A stretch of 64,000 nt of DNA from Synechococcaceae cyanobacterium (GTDB lineage: Bacteria; Cyanobacteriota; Cyanobacteriia; PCC-6307; Cyanobiaceae): positions 1 to 64,000 of the forward strand of contig CANCJV010000012.1 of NCBI GenBank assembly GCA_947378425.1. Reading direction: 5' to 3'. This document shows, piece by piece, positions 1-8,275 of the stretch (positions are counted from its first letter, which is position 1; the number at the start of each line of letters is the position of its first letter). The position numbers were made by a program, and so were the translations under genes. The notes under the pieces were generated by a model, which was not told where the DNA came from, made no database searches, and saw only the letters and a list, made by a program, of their open reading frames with translations.

Positions 1-145
1 GGGGGGGGGGGGGGGGGCGTGTTGCCGAGGCCCGCCGCCCGGGCCTCTTCGGGATTCCCATGATGTACCGGTCGCGGCCGCTACCGCTGGCGCTCTTTTC
101 AACCCGTCCTCCGCGGCTAGCGTGGCCCGAGCCGCGCGCGACCGG
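1..145. other. Left edge, poly-G run and gene-free lead
   Basis: The first 17 bases are all G, followed by GC-rich sequence with no recognisable gene. A G run of this length at the exact end of the sequence is more likely an assembly or base-calling edge than biology. No promoter could be recognised in front of the first gene. Confidence 0.6.
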
Positions 146-505
146 ATGACCCAGCTTCACGATCTGCGGCTGCGGCTGCTGGTGCAACAGGAAAGTGAGC
201 GCATCGCCGACAGCCAGCCCGATGAGCTGGATCTCTCGGTGGTGCAGGCCCGCTGCCTCTGCTGGCTGGCCCTGCTGGCCGAAGCCCATGAGGAGCAGGC
301 CAGCGACGCCGAAAGGCGGGGCGATGTGGAGCAGGCCATGGGCTGGTTCGCTGATTCGATGCGGCTGCGTGATGTGCTGTTCGTCGTGAGTTCGATCGAG
401 ATCCCCCTGCCGGCTGCCATCGACACGGACGATGCCGGCAGAGACGATCCCGCCGGCGACGAGCTGGCCGACGACGATTCCTGCCAGGGCCCATGGGCCG
501 CCTGA
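146..505 (+). CDS. Hypothetical protein, helical, acidic C-terminus
   Basis: This encodes about 119 residues of unknown function. The ATG at 146 is chosen; an in-frame GTG at 122 would add eight residues. The first ~85 residues are rich in Leu, Ala, Glu, Gln and Arg and read as continuous helix (an LRLRLLVQQE stretch, then a Trp/Cys-containing segment with paired Glu residues). The last ~30 residues are very acidic and probably disordered. There is no signal peptide or membrane segment. Codon use looks like the neighbours. I do not recognise the family; it may be a small soluble protein of picocyanobacteria. Confidence 0.55.
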   Translation: MTQLHDLRLRLLVQQESERIADSQPDELDLSVVQARCLCWLALLAEAHEEQASDAERRGDVEQAMGWFADSMRLRDVLFVVSSIEIPLPAAIDTDDAGRDDPAGDELADDDSCQGPWAA

Positions 506-616
506 TCCCCAGGGCGGCCTCCCCTCAGGTGGGGCCGGGTGTGGTCCTGGCCGTCACTTCCACTATCAGCTGCCTCGCAGTGCCATGATGGAGTTTGACG
601 AGCAACTAGGGATTCG

Positions 617-1111
617 GTGCCTGAAGAGCCCTGCCAATGCCCTGACTGCCAGCGGTTCTATCGGGAACACGACCGACTGATCCGTGAAAATCCGAGCCTG
701 CGCCAGCAGCAGGAGCTCAATTGGGCTTCGCTGCAGTCGTTTCGGACTCTTGCTGGCCGGGTGCTCGAGGAGCTGCAGAAGCAGCACGGCGATGGCGATG
801 ACGGACCGCTGGCGGGCCCTGGGGTCCCCCCGGCTGCGGCGGAATCCTCGAGGAAGGGTGCGGTGGCCGACAATGAGGCTGAAGGTGATGCGATCCAGCA
901 GGCGATGGCAGATCTGGAGAACATCAACGCCCATCTGTTCTCGATCGAGGCCCTGATGGAGCGCATCTTCGATGTGCGGGTGCCCGACGAGGTGGAGCAG
1001 ACCTTCCGCGAGGTGGCCGGCGAACTGGCCCCCGATCCCCTCAACGCCGATCGCCTGCGCCTCAACCGCCTGCTGCACCAGACCCCCGACCTGCCCGACC
1101 ACCGCGGCTGA
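617..1111 (+). CDS. Hypothetical protein with N-terminal CxCxxC cluster
   Basis: This is a 164-residue soluble protein of unknown function that starts at GTG. Residues 6-11 read CQCPDC, a compact cysteine cluster that could bind zinc or be redox active. After a helical segment (about 20-60) and a variable linker (65-90), a second helical block (about 95-145) contains ENINAHLFSIEALMERIFDVRVP, which suggests a coiled-coil or helical-hairpin interaction domain. A strong palindromic terminator follows 27 bases after the stop. Transcription is convergent with glycogen phosphorylase. I infer a small regulatory or scaffold protein, with low certainty. Confidence 0.6.
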   Translation: MPEEPCQCPDCQRFYREHDRLIRENPSLRQQQELNWASLQSFRTLAGRVLEELQKQHGDGDDGPLAGPGVPPAAAESSRKGAVADNEAEGDAIQQAMADLENINAHLFSIEALMERIFDVRVPDEVEQTFREVAGELAPDPLNADRLRLNRLLHQTPDLPDHRG

Positions 1112-1138
1112 GCGAGGCCTTTCAGGTCTCGATACTCC

Positions 1139-1168
1139 AAAGCCCGCCTGGATATCCAGGCGGGCTTT
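1139..1168. terminator. Perfect 30-base palindrome, likely bidirectional terminator
   Basis: The two 15-base arms are exact reverse complements (AAAGCCCGCCTGGAT and its mirror), so the RNA forms a very stable GC-rich hairpin bounded by A3/T3 on either strand. It sits between the stop of the hypothetical gene ending at 1111 and the stop of the oppositely oriented glgP at 1299, the right place to end transcription from both sides. Confidence 0.8.
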
Positions 1169-1298
1169 GAGTTGGGCCGCTGCGACTCCATCGTGGTCTA
1201 GCGGTGGCCAGTTCTCCAGCCCTGTGAACAAGCCCCGGCTCCAGGTCCCTTTCGGGGCTCAGGAGCTGGGGCTCAGTCGCTGCCAGCCAGCCAGCCCC

Positions 1299-3818
1299 TC
1301 AGTCGAGCTCGCAGGTGATCGTCACCGGGAAGGCTTCGGCCTGCCAGATGCGCGTGGCGTACTCCCGGATCGAGCGATCGGAGGAGAACATGCCACTGCG
1401 GGCGGTGTTGAGCAGGGACATGCGATTCCAGTGCTCGCGGTCGGACCAGGCGCGATCCACCGCATCCTGGGCAGCCAGGTAGGCCTGGAAATCGGCCAGG
1501 GCGAAGTAGGGATCGCGGCCGGTGAGGTTTTCCAGCAGGGGGCGGAACAGGTCGCCATCGCCGTTGCTGAAGTGACCCTGCTCGATCAATCGCAGCACCT
1601 CCGGCAATTCCGGCACGGTGGCGATCAGCTCCCAGGGGCGATAGGTCTGCCGCAGAGCATTGATCTCTTCGGTGGTTTTGCCGAACAGGAAGAAGTTCTC
1701 GGCCCCGACCTGCTCGCGGATCTCGACGTTGGCGCCATCGAGGGTGCCGATGGTGAGGGCGCCATTCATGGCGAACTTCATGTTGCCGGTGCCGGAGGCT
1801 TCCAGGCCGGCAGTGGAGATCTGCTCGGAAAGATCGGCGGCTGGGTACACGCGCTCCCCTAATTTGACGTTGTAGTCCGGCAGGAACACCACCCGCAGAC
1901 GCCCCTCCATGTCGGGATCGGCGTTGATCGTGTCGGCGATGCCGTTGAGGAAGCGGATGATCAGTTTGGCCATGTAATAGCCCGGTGCCGCCTTGCCGCC
2001 GAAGATCACCGTGCGCGGTGCCATGCCATCAGTGAGGCCGTTCTTGATGCGCAGATAGCGGGCCACAACCTGCAGGGCATTGAGATGCTGGCGCTTGTAT
2101 TCGTGGATGCGCTTCACCTGGACATCGAAGATTGAAGCCGGATCCACCAGCACGCCCGTGTGGCGATGGATGTACTGGGTGAGGTGACGTTTCACCGACA
2201 GCTTGGTGGCACCCCAGCGCTCCAGGAAGCCCTGATCACCGGCGTGTTGTTCCAGCTGGCGCAGCTGATCGAGATCACTCACCCAGCCTTCGCCGATGGT
2301 TTCGTTCAGCAGGCTCGAGAGCTGGGGATTGGCCAGGGCCAACCAGCGCCTGGGCGTGACGCCATTGGTGACATTGGTGAACTTTTCGGGCCAGAGCGCG
2401 GCGAATTCCGGGAACAGGTCTTCTTTCACCAGCCGGCTGTGCAGGGCGGCCACACCGTTGACGTGGTGGGCCGCCACCGTGGCCAGATGCGCCATGCGCA
2501 CCGCCTTGGATCCCTCGTCATCGATGATCGACAGCTTGCGCAGGACCTGGTCGTTGCCGGGGTACTTGAGACGCACCTGCTGCAGGAAGCGGCGGTTGAT
2601 TTCGTAGATCAGCTCCAGGTGCCGCGGCAGCAGCGAGCCGAACAGATTCAGCCCCCACTTCTCCAGGGCCTCCGGCAGCAGGGTGTGGTTGGTGTAGGAG
2701 AGCGAGCGGCTGGTGATATCCCAGGCTTCGGCCCATTCGAGATGTTTGTCGTCGAGCAGCAGCCGCATCAGCTCGGCCACGGCGATCGCCGGATGGGTGT
2801 CATTGAGCTGCACGGCCCAGTGATCCGGGAATTCGCGGATCGGGATACCGCGCCGGTCGAGGCTGCGGATCATGTCCTGGAGCGAGCAGCTGACAAAGAA
2901 GTGCTGTTGCTTCAGACGCAGCTTGCGACCCTCATCGGTGCCGTCATTGGGATAGAGCACCTTGGAGAGGGTTTCAGAACCCACCTTCTCTTCGACGGCG
3001 CCGTAGTAATCGCCGCTGTTGAACGCATAGAAATCGAAGCTTTCCGTGGCATCGGCCCGCCACAACCGCAGGCGATCGCAGGTGTTGACGCGGTAGCCCA
3101 GCACCGGGACGTCGTGGGGCACACCGATGGCGTGTTCGGCCGGGATCCAGCGCACCCGGTAGGCGCCGCGTTCATCGCGGTAGCTCTCGGTGCGGCCACC
3201 GAAGCCGACGAAACAGGCCTGGTCGGGGTGCGGGATCTCCCAGGGCCAGCCCGCCTTGAGCCACTTGTCGGTGATCTCCACCTGCCAGCCGTCGCGGATC
3301 AGCTGGTCGAAGATGCCGAATTCATAGCGGATGCCGTAGCCGGTGGCCGGGATCTGCAGCGAGGCCAGCGATTCCAGGAAGCAGGCCGCCAGGCGCCCGA
3401 GGCCGCCATTGCCCAGGCCGGGCTCCTCCTCGACATCGAGAATTTCCTCGATGTCATTGATGCCGAAGCGGCGCAAGGCCTCGGCCACCTCGTCGCGGAT
3501 GCCGAGCATCAGCAGGTTGTTGCCGAGCTGGGGTCCGATCAGGAATTCGGCCGACAGGTAGGCCACGGCCCGGGTGGGGGAGGAGCCGATCGCCTCGACC
3601 CCCGCCAGATAGCGGGTCATCAGCCGATCCCTGACGGCGTAGCTCAGCGCCATGTAGAGGTCGTGGCGGCTGGCCGTGGGGGCGAGCTTGCCGAGCGTGT
3701 AGAAGAGATGCTCCGTCATCCCATCGAAGACGTCCTCGGCCTTCAGGCCGCTGCGGTCGGGGTCGGCGTAGCAGCCTGGGGTGGGCAGGCGCAGATCGAT
3801 GGGAAGCTGCTCGGGCAT
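1299..3818 (-). CDS. glgP: Glycogen/starch phosphorylase
   Basis: This enzyme (about 839 residues) removes glucose from glycogen with phosphate to give glucose-1-phosphate, the main route of glycogen use in the dark. The sequence contains the family landmarks: the N-terminal LPTPGCYADPDRSG-like segment, DHWAVQLNDTHPAIAVAELMR, the NVTNGVTPRRWL segment, the KRIHEYKRQHLN block, and the pyridoxal-phosphate site GTGNMKF, whose Lys lies near residue 680. Length matches the family. The ATG at 3818 places Met just ahead of the conserved LRLPTPG segment; an ATG at 3866 would add 16 residues. It is divergent from the antiporter gene, with about 150 bases between starts. The reading frame stays open upstream only because of the high GC content. 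Confidence 0.97.
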   Translation of the reverse strand: MPEQLPIDLRLPTPGCYADPDRSGLKAEDVFDGMTEHLFYTLGKLAPTASRHDLYMALSYAVRDRLMTRYLAGVEAIGSSPTRAVAYLSAEFLIGPQLGNNLLMLGIRDEVAEALRRFGINDIEEILDVEEEPGLGNGGLGRLAACFLESLASLQIPATGYGIRYEFGIFDQLIRDGWQVEITDKWLKAGWPWEIPHPDQACFVGFGGRTESYRDERGAYRVRWIPAEHAIGVPHDVPVLGYRVNTCDRLRLWRADATESFDFYAFNSGDYYGAVEEKVGSETLSKVLYPNDGTDEGRKLRLKQQHFFVSCSLQDMIRSLDRRGIPIREFPDHWAVQLNDTHPAIAVAELMRLLLDDKHLEWAEAWDITSRSLSYTNHTLLPEALEKWGLNLFGSLLPRHLELIYEINRRFLQQVRLKYPGNDQVLRKLSIIDDEGSKAVRMAHLATVAAHHVNGVAALHSRLVKEDLFPEFAALWPEKFTNVTNGVTPRRWLALANPQLSSLLNETIGEGWVSDLDQLRQLEQHAGDQGFLERWGATKLSVKRHLTQYIHRHTGVLVDPASIFDVQVKRIHEYKRQHLNALQVVARYLRIKNGLTDGMAPRTVIFGGKAAPGYYMAKLIIRFLNGIADTINADPDMEGRLRVVFLPDYNVKLGERVYPAADLSEQISTAGLEASGTGNMKFAMNGALTIGTLDGANVEIREQVGAENFFLFGKTTEEINALRQTYRPWELIATVPELPEVLRLIEQGHFSNGDGDLFRPLLENLTGRDPYFALADFQAYLAAQDAVDRAWSDREHWNRMSLLNTARSGMFSSDRSIREYATRIWQAEAFPVTITCELD

Positions 3819-3968
3819 TTCGTGGGTGGGCTCCAGACACGAAGCACTGACACAGACCGTAGCCATGGATGCGGTTCGGGAACTCCGCAGCGATGGCGGG
3901 ATGTGCAACCGAACACCCTTGGCCTGCCGCCTAGGGTCGCTTCGCCTCGGCCGACAAGGCCCGTATCC

Positions 3969-5306
3969 ATGACGATGCCCACCCTGCTGCTGGCGATCGG
4001 CAACCATCAGATGGAGGTGGCTGAAACCCTCATCCAGGTCGGGCGGTTTCTGGTTCTGTTCATCGCCGCCCGGATGATGGCCGAGCTGATGGTGCGCCTT
4101 TCTCTGCCCACGATCCTGGGCGAATTGCTGGCTGGCGTGTTGATCGGTGTCTCCGGCCTCCATTTCCTGCTGCCCCCTGAAAGCGGTGCCCAGATCAACC
4201 ACTGGCTGCTGGATCTGGTGGCCTCCCTTGCTGATGTCACCCCGGCCACGGTGCAGCAGCTCTACAACGAGAGCTTTCCGGGTCTTCAGCAGATTTCGGT
4301 GCTGGGCCTGTATGCCCTGCTGTTTCTCACCGGCCTCGAGAGTGAGCTCGATGAGTTGATGGCCGTGGGCCTGCAGGCCACCACCGTGGCGGTGACCGGG
4401 GTGCTGCTGCCCTTTGCCCTGGGCACGGCCGGGCTGGTGCTGCTGTTTCACGTGCCCCTGATCCTGGCGATCTTTGCGGGGGCGGCCATGACCGCCACCA
4501 GCATCGGCATCACCGCCAGTGTCTTCGGCGAACTCGGCTGGTTGCGTCGCCGCGAGGGCCAGATCGTGATCGGCGCCGCCGTGCTCGACGACATCCTCGG
4601 CATCGTCATCCTGGCGGTGGTGGTCGCCCTCGCCGGTGGCGAGGGCCTGACCGTGGGCCCGATCGTCAAGCTGGTGCTGGCCGCCATCCTGTTCGTGGCC
4701 GCGGCTCTGATCCTCAGCCGCACCGCCGCCCCCGTCTTCGACTGGGTGCTGGATCACCTCAAGGCCCCCGGCGAAGTGGTGGTGGCCGGTTTTGTGGTGC
4801 TCACCCTCTGTTGCTTCCTGGCCCAGGCGATCGGCCTGGAGGCGGCCCTGGGGGCCTTCGCCGCCGGCCTGATCCTCAGCCGCTCCAGGCACACCGAGGC
4901 GATTCAGGAAACGGTCAAGCCCCTGGTGGCCCTGTTCGCCACCGTGTTCTTCGTGCTGATCGGCACCGGCATGGACCTGTCGGTGCTCAACCCGCTCGAT
5001 CCCGCCAACCAGGAAGGACTGGTGGTGGCCCTGTTCCTGCTGGCGGTGGCGATCGCCGGCAAGGTGGCCGCCGGCTGGACCTACACCAGCAGCGAACCCA
5101 CCAATCGCCTCGTGGTGGGGCTGGGGATGATGCCCCGCGGCGAGGTGGGGTTGATTTTCCTCGGTCTGGGCACCCAGGCCAAATTGCTGACGCCAGCCCT
5201 GGAGGCTGCGATTCTGCTCATGGTGATCGGCACCACCTTCCTGGCCCCGGTTCTGCTCAGACTGGTGATCTCAGGCCAGGAGAGCGTTGTCGAGCAGAGC
5301 ATCTGA
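3969..5306 (+). CDS. Monovalent cation:proton antiporter, CPA2 type
   Basis: This is a 445-residue inner-membrane (or thylakoid) protein with about 12 hydrophobic segments. It belongs to the CPA2 Na+(K+)/H+ exchanger group: the first helices carry LPTILGELLAGVLIG, the middle has GAAVLDDILGIVILAVVVAL with the paired Asp expected at the ion site, and the C-terminal half has LGAFAAGLILS and MPRGEVGLIFLGLG. There is no cytoplasmic TrkA-N/RCK regulatory domain, so it is the short NapA-like form. An in-frame ATG two codons later is an equally good start. It overlaps the next gene by 20 bases. Role is inferred as pH and salt homeostasis; ion choice cannot be read from sequence. Confidence 0.92.
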   Translation: MTMPTLLLAIGNHQMEVAETLIQVGRFLVLFIAARMMAELMVRLSLPTILGELLAGVLIGVSGLHFLLPPESGAQINHWLLDLVASLADVTPATVQQLYNESFPGLQQISVLGLYALLFLTGLESELDELMAVGLQATTVAVTGVLLPFALGTAGLVLLFHVPLILAIFAGAAMTATSIGITASVFGELGWLRRREGQIVIGAAVLDDILGIVILAVVVALAGGEGLTVGPIVKLVLAAILFVAAALILSRTAAPVFDWVLDHLKAPGEVVVAGFVVLTLCCFLAQAIGLEAALGAFAAGLILSRSRHTEAIQETVKPLVALFATVFFVLIGTGMDLSVLNPLDPANQEGLVVALFLLAVAIAGKVAAGWTYTSSEPTNRLVVGLGMMPRGEVGLIFLGLGTQAKLLTPALEAAILLMVIGTTFLAPVLLRLVISGQESVVEQSI

Positions 5307-5853
5307 AGAGGCTTCCACCAGCACCGGCCTGGTCGCTCAGCTGAGCCGCTGGGGTTTCAGCCTCGCCGGCTGGCGCGACAATCGCCACGGCGAGTGGTGG
5401 CTGGCGGCCCAGGTGCTGCTGTTGCTTGCCCTGCTGCTGCCCGCCTGGCCGCGGTTGCAGGCCCTGGGGCTGATCTGGCCGTCGTTGCTGCGCTTCGGCG
5501 GTGCGGCCCTGGTGCTGCTGGCTCTGGCTCTGGGCCTTCAGGCACTGCTGCGGCTGGGCCCCAGCCTCACGCCCCTGCCCGAGCCGATGCCGGGGGCGGC
5601 TCTGGTGACGGATGGGGCCTATGGCCGCTGCCGCCACCCCCTCTACCAGGCGATCCTGATCGGCGCCCTGGGCCTGACTCTGGTGCTCGGCAGCCTGCTG
5701 CATCTGGGCCTGCTGCTGGCCCTGGCGGCTCTGCTCGGCGGCAAGGCCCGCCGCGAGGAGCGATCCCTCTGCCGCGAGCACCCGGGTTATCCGGCCTATC
5801 GCGCCACCACACCGGCGATCGTGCCTGGGATCCCCTGGCTCGACTGGCGCTGA
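5287..5853 (+). CDS. Isoprenylcysteine methyltransferase-like membrane protein
   Basis: This encodes about 188 residues with four or more hydrophobic segments. The C-terminal half has the ICMT/PEMT (phospholipid methyltransferase) signature: GAYGRCRHPLYQAILIGALG around residues 110-130 and EERSLCREHPGYPAYR near 155-172, the region that holds S-adenosylmethionine in this superfamily. The start is uncertain: the TTG at 5287 overlaps the antiporter gene by 20 bases, and there is no ATG or GTG before the first membrane helix. Bacterial members methylate small molecules or lipids rather than prenylated proteins, so the substrate is unknown. Confidence 0.75.
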   Translation: MSSRASEEASTSTGLVAQLSRWGFSLAGWRDNRHGEWWLAAQVLLLLALLLPAWPRLQALGLIWPSLLRFGGAALVLLALALGLQALLRLGPSLTPLPEPMPGAALVTDGAYGRCRHPLYQAILIGALGLTLVLGSLLHLGLLLALAALLGGKARREERSLCREHPGYPAYRATTPAIVPGIPWLDWR

Positions 5854-5901
5854 GAGCCGCTGGACCCGTTGGCCTGCCTGCACGGCTCGCGCCCTGTCGC
5901 T

Positions 5902-6216
5902 TCAGTCCTTGCCCTGGCGGCTGGCCACGCTCCAGAACAGGCCTGAGAGCACGGCCATCAGGCCCAGGCTCGAGGACCAACCGGGCCCCAGGGCCCAGCA
6001 CATCACCAGTTCGACCACCACGCCCACTGCCAGTGCCAGGGCCAGGCTGGCGAGCACCAGCAGCACCTGCTGGCTGCTGGCTGACAGGGGTCCCTCGGCC
6101 AGGCTCTCCTCGAAGCGGCTGATCGGCCCGCTCAGGGGCAGGTAGAGGGCCAGGGCCCAGAGGGCGATCCCTGGCAGCAGCGAACTCCAGAGGGGATAGG
6201 TCGGGTCCGTTGGCAT
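5902..6216 (-). CDS. Small membrane protein, unknown function
   Basis: This is a 104-residue protein with three likely membrane helices (about residues 10-30, 50-75 and 80-98) and a short hydrophilic loop containing SRFEESLAEG. Conserved-hypothetical proteins like this are common in picocyanobacteria; I do not recognise a named family. It is convergent with the methyltransferase-like gene (48 bases between stops) and divergent from the hydrolase gene (about 40-80 bases between starts). Confidence 0.65.
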   Translation of the reverse strand: MPTDPTYPLWSSLLPGIALWALALYLPLSGPISRFEESLAEGPLSASSQQVLLVLASLALALAVGVVVELVMCWALGPGWSSSLGLMAVLSGLFWSVASRQGKD

Positions 6217-6239
6217 CGCAGCAGGGGTCGGTGACCGCG

Positions 6240-6247
6240 GCGATCGC
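6240..6247. repeat. HIP1 palindrome GCGATCGC (one of many)
   Basis: This octamer occurs often in the window; by eye I found it starting at 2782, 3072, 5050, 6240, 12321, 34835, 36367, 42645, 43364, 45778, 46441, 47299, 50841, 51669, 54188 and 57239, and there are probably more. It is the HIP1 element typical of many cyanobacterial genomes, linked to Dam-like methylation. Only the copy at 6240 lies outside a coding sequence. Confidence 0.75.
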
Positions 6248-6258
6248 TCGCCATCGCG

Positions 6259-7242
6259 GTGGGCTTCCTAGCATCCTTGACCTTGTGCCTTCGCCGCGTG
6301 TCGCTGTCTGTCGCCCCTGCTGAGCCGGAGGCTCCCTGGAGTTTTCAGGGCCATGCGGTGCACAGCCTCTGCCGCCGGCCCCAGGTGCCGCGGGGGCCGG
6401 CGATTCTGCTCGTCCATGGCTTCGGTGCCTCCACCGATCACTGGCGCCACAACATTCCAGTGCTGGCCCAGGAGCACGAGGTGCATGCGCTCGATCTGCT
6501 CGGCTTCGGCCGCAGCGCCAAGCCGGCGGGCCTGGCCTACGGCGGTGCCCTCTGGCGGGACCAGTTGATGGCCTACGTGAGGGAGCGCATCGGCCGACCG
6601 ACAGTGCTGGTGGGCAACTCCCTCGGGGGCTATGCCGCTCTGGCGGCGGGGGCTGCCCTGGACGAGCAGGCGGCCGGGGTGGTGCTGCTCAATGCGGCGG
6701 GGCCCTTTGCCACTGAACAGGCTCCACCCGGCGGCTGGGGAGCCATCGCCCGTCGCACGATCGGTGCCGCCCTGCTCAAGAGCCCGGTGCTGCAGCGGTT
6801 GCTGTTCGAGAACCTGCGACGCCCCGCCACGATCCGCAAAACCCTCAATCAGGTGTACCTCGACCGCACCAATGTCGATGAGGCCCTGGTGGAGGCCATC
6901 CGCCGCCCCTCCCTCGATCCCGGTGCCTTCGGCGTGTTCCGCACGGTGTTCGACATCCCCACGGGCCAGCCCCTCGATCCGCTCTTCGCTGAGCTGGGCT
7001 CTCCCCTGCTGCTGCTCTGGGGCATCCGCGATCCCTGGATCAACGCGTCCGGCCGGCGGGCGGCCTTCCAGCGCCATGCCCCCGCAGCCACCACCGAGGT
7101 GGTGCTGGAGGCGGGCCACTGCCCCCACGATGAGGTGCCGGAGCAGGTGAACCGGGCGCTGCTTGACTGGTTGGCCCAGTTGCCCCAGGACGAGGGGCAG
7201 GAGCTGGCAGCAGATCGGCCCCAGCCCCTGGCTACGGTCTGA
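6259..7242 (+). CDS. Alpha/beta hydrolase fold protein
   Basis: This is a soluble alpha/beta hydrolase of up to 327 residues. The oxyanion segment LLVHGFGASTDHW lies near residues 50-62, the nucleophile elbow GNSLGG near 119-124, and the C-terminal catalytic His is in EAGHCPHDEVPE near 285; an Asp in the WGIRDPWI segment completes the triad. Family members in cyanobacteria and plastids include esterases and pheophytinase-like enzymes, but the substrate here cannot be set. The GTG at 6259 gives a hydrophobic, unlikely N-terminus; the GTG at 6298 is a reasonable alternative. Confidence 0.85.
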   Translation: MGFLASLTLCLRRVSLSVAPAEPEAPWSFQGHAVHSLCRRPQVPRGPAILLVHGFGASTDHWRHNIPVLAQEHEVHALDLLGFGRSAKPAGLAYGGALWRDQLMAYVRERIGRPTVLVGNSLGGYAALAAGAALDEQAAGVVLLNAAGPFATEQAPPGGWGAIARRTIGAALLKSPVLQRLLFENLRRPATIRKTLNQVYLDRTNVDEALVEAIRRPSLDPGAFGVFRTVFDIPTGQPLDPLFAELGSPLLLLWGIRDPWINASGRRAAFQRHAPAATTEVVLEAGHCPHDEVPEQVNRALLDWLAQLPQDEGQELAADRPQPLATV

Positions 7243-7323
7243 GCGCCCAGCAGCGCTGAGCCAAGGCCCGCCAGAGGGGCGCCGCCCCTGGCGAGGTTCC
7301 TGCTTCCGTCCCCGCCCTCTCCC

Positions 7324-8202
7324 ATGCCGCTGCAGCGCTGCCTTGAGCCCTACCCCCACTGGCGGTTCGATGACCCCCTGAGTGGCGACAGCCTGCGGAT
7401 CGTGCCCGAGCGCGGTGGGCTGGTCACGGGCTGGTGCTGCGGTGGCCGCGAGATGCTCTATCTCGATGCCGAGCGCTTCGCCGATCCGGCCCTCTCGGTG
7501 CGGGGCGGCATACCGGTGCTGTTCCCGATCTGCGGCAACCTCCCCGGCGACCGGCTGACCCTGCCGGCGGGCTCTTTCCATCTCCCCCAGCACGGCTTTG
7601 CCCGGGATCTGCCCTGGCAGCTGCAGGAGCTTGCGGCCGGCGACGGCATCGTCCTGGTGCTGGAGGACAGCCCCGAGAGCCGCGCCCAGTTCCCCTTCGC
7701 CTTCCGACTGGAGCTGGAGCTGCGGCTCGAGGTGAGCGCCCTGGCGATCAGGGTACGTCTCAGCCATCGCGCCGTCGCAGAGGGCCAGGAGCCCCCGGGG
7801 CCCCTGCCTTTCAGCATCGGGCTGCACCCCTATCTGGCCGTGGTGGATCCGGCCGCGGTGCAGCTTCAAGGCCTGCCCGATCACTGCCTGGATCACCACA
7901 CCATGGCGGCGGCCCCCACGGCTGAGCAGCTGATGCGCCTCGGTCAGGGGGTCGACCTGCTCGCCGCTCCGGCCGGTCCCGTTCGGCTGCTGGATCCCCT
8001 GGCCGGCATCGCCGTCACCCTGGAGAGCCGGGCGCCCTGGGATCTGACGGTGATCTGGACGGATCCGCCCAGGCCGATGGTCTGTCTCGAGCCCTGGACC
8101 GGCCCCCGCGGTGCCCTGGTGACGGGGGATCGGCGCCTGGAGCTGGCTGTCGGCCAGAGCCAGGAGCTGAGCTGCCGCTATCGCGTGACCACGCTGACCT
8201 GA
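7324..8202 (+). CDS. Aldose 1-epimerase (galactose mutarotase-like) protein
   Basis: The product (292 residues) has the beta-sandwich mutarotase pattern: VRGGIPVLFPICGNLPGDR near residue 60, LPQHGFARDLPW near 90 with the first catalytic-region His, FSIGLHPYLAV near 165 with the second His, and a CLEPWTG segment near 260 placing the catalytic Glu. This combination matches the YeaD/glucose-6-phosphate 1-epimerase side of the family more than classical GalM. It probably interconverts anomers of a hexose or hexose phosphate in the cytosol. It follows the hydrolase by 81 bases and may share its transcript. Confidence 0.88.
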   Translation: MPLQRCLEPYPHWRFDDPLSGDSLRIVPERGGLVTGWCCGGREMLYLDAERFADPALSVRGGIPVLFPICGNLPGDRLTLPAGSFHLPQHGFARDLPWQLQELAAGDGIVLVLEDSPESRAQFPFAFRLELELRLEVSALAIRVRLSHRAVAEGQEPPGPLPFSIGLHPYLAVVDPAAVQLQGLPDHCLDHHTMAAAPTAEQLMRLGQGVDLLAAPAGPVRLLDPLAGIAVTLESRAPWDLTVIWTDPPRPMVCLEPWTGPRGALVTGDRRLELAVGQSQELSCRYRVTTLT

Positions 8203-8275
8203 GGCTGCCTGATCGCCCGAGGGGGCTCCGGCTTGACCTGTCAGCACCTGACTGCTCGATCGCCCCGGATCTGCT

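Noticed and set aside
2160-3968. Long open frame on the + strand opposite glgP
   Set aside because: It runs into the antiporter frame but contains no domain features; it is the antisense shadow of glgP.
3867-4892. Long N-terminal extension of glgP over the antiporter gene
   Set aside because: The frame is open because of GC content, but the protein family starts just before LPTPGCYADP and the opposite strand holds the clear antiporter gene.
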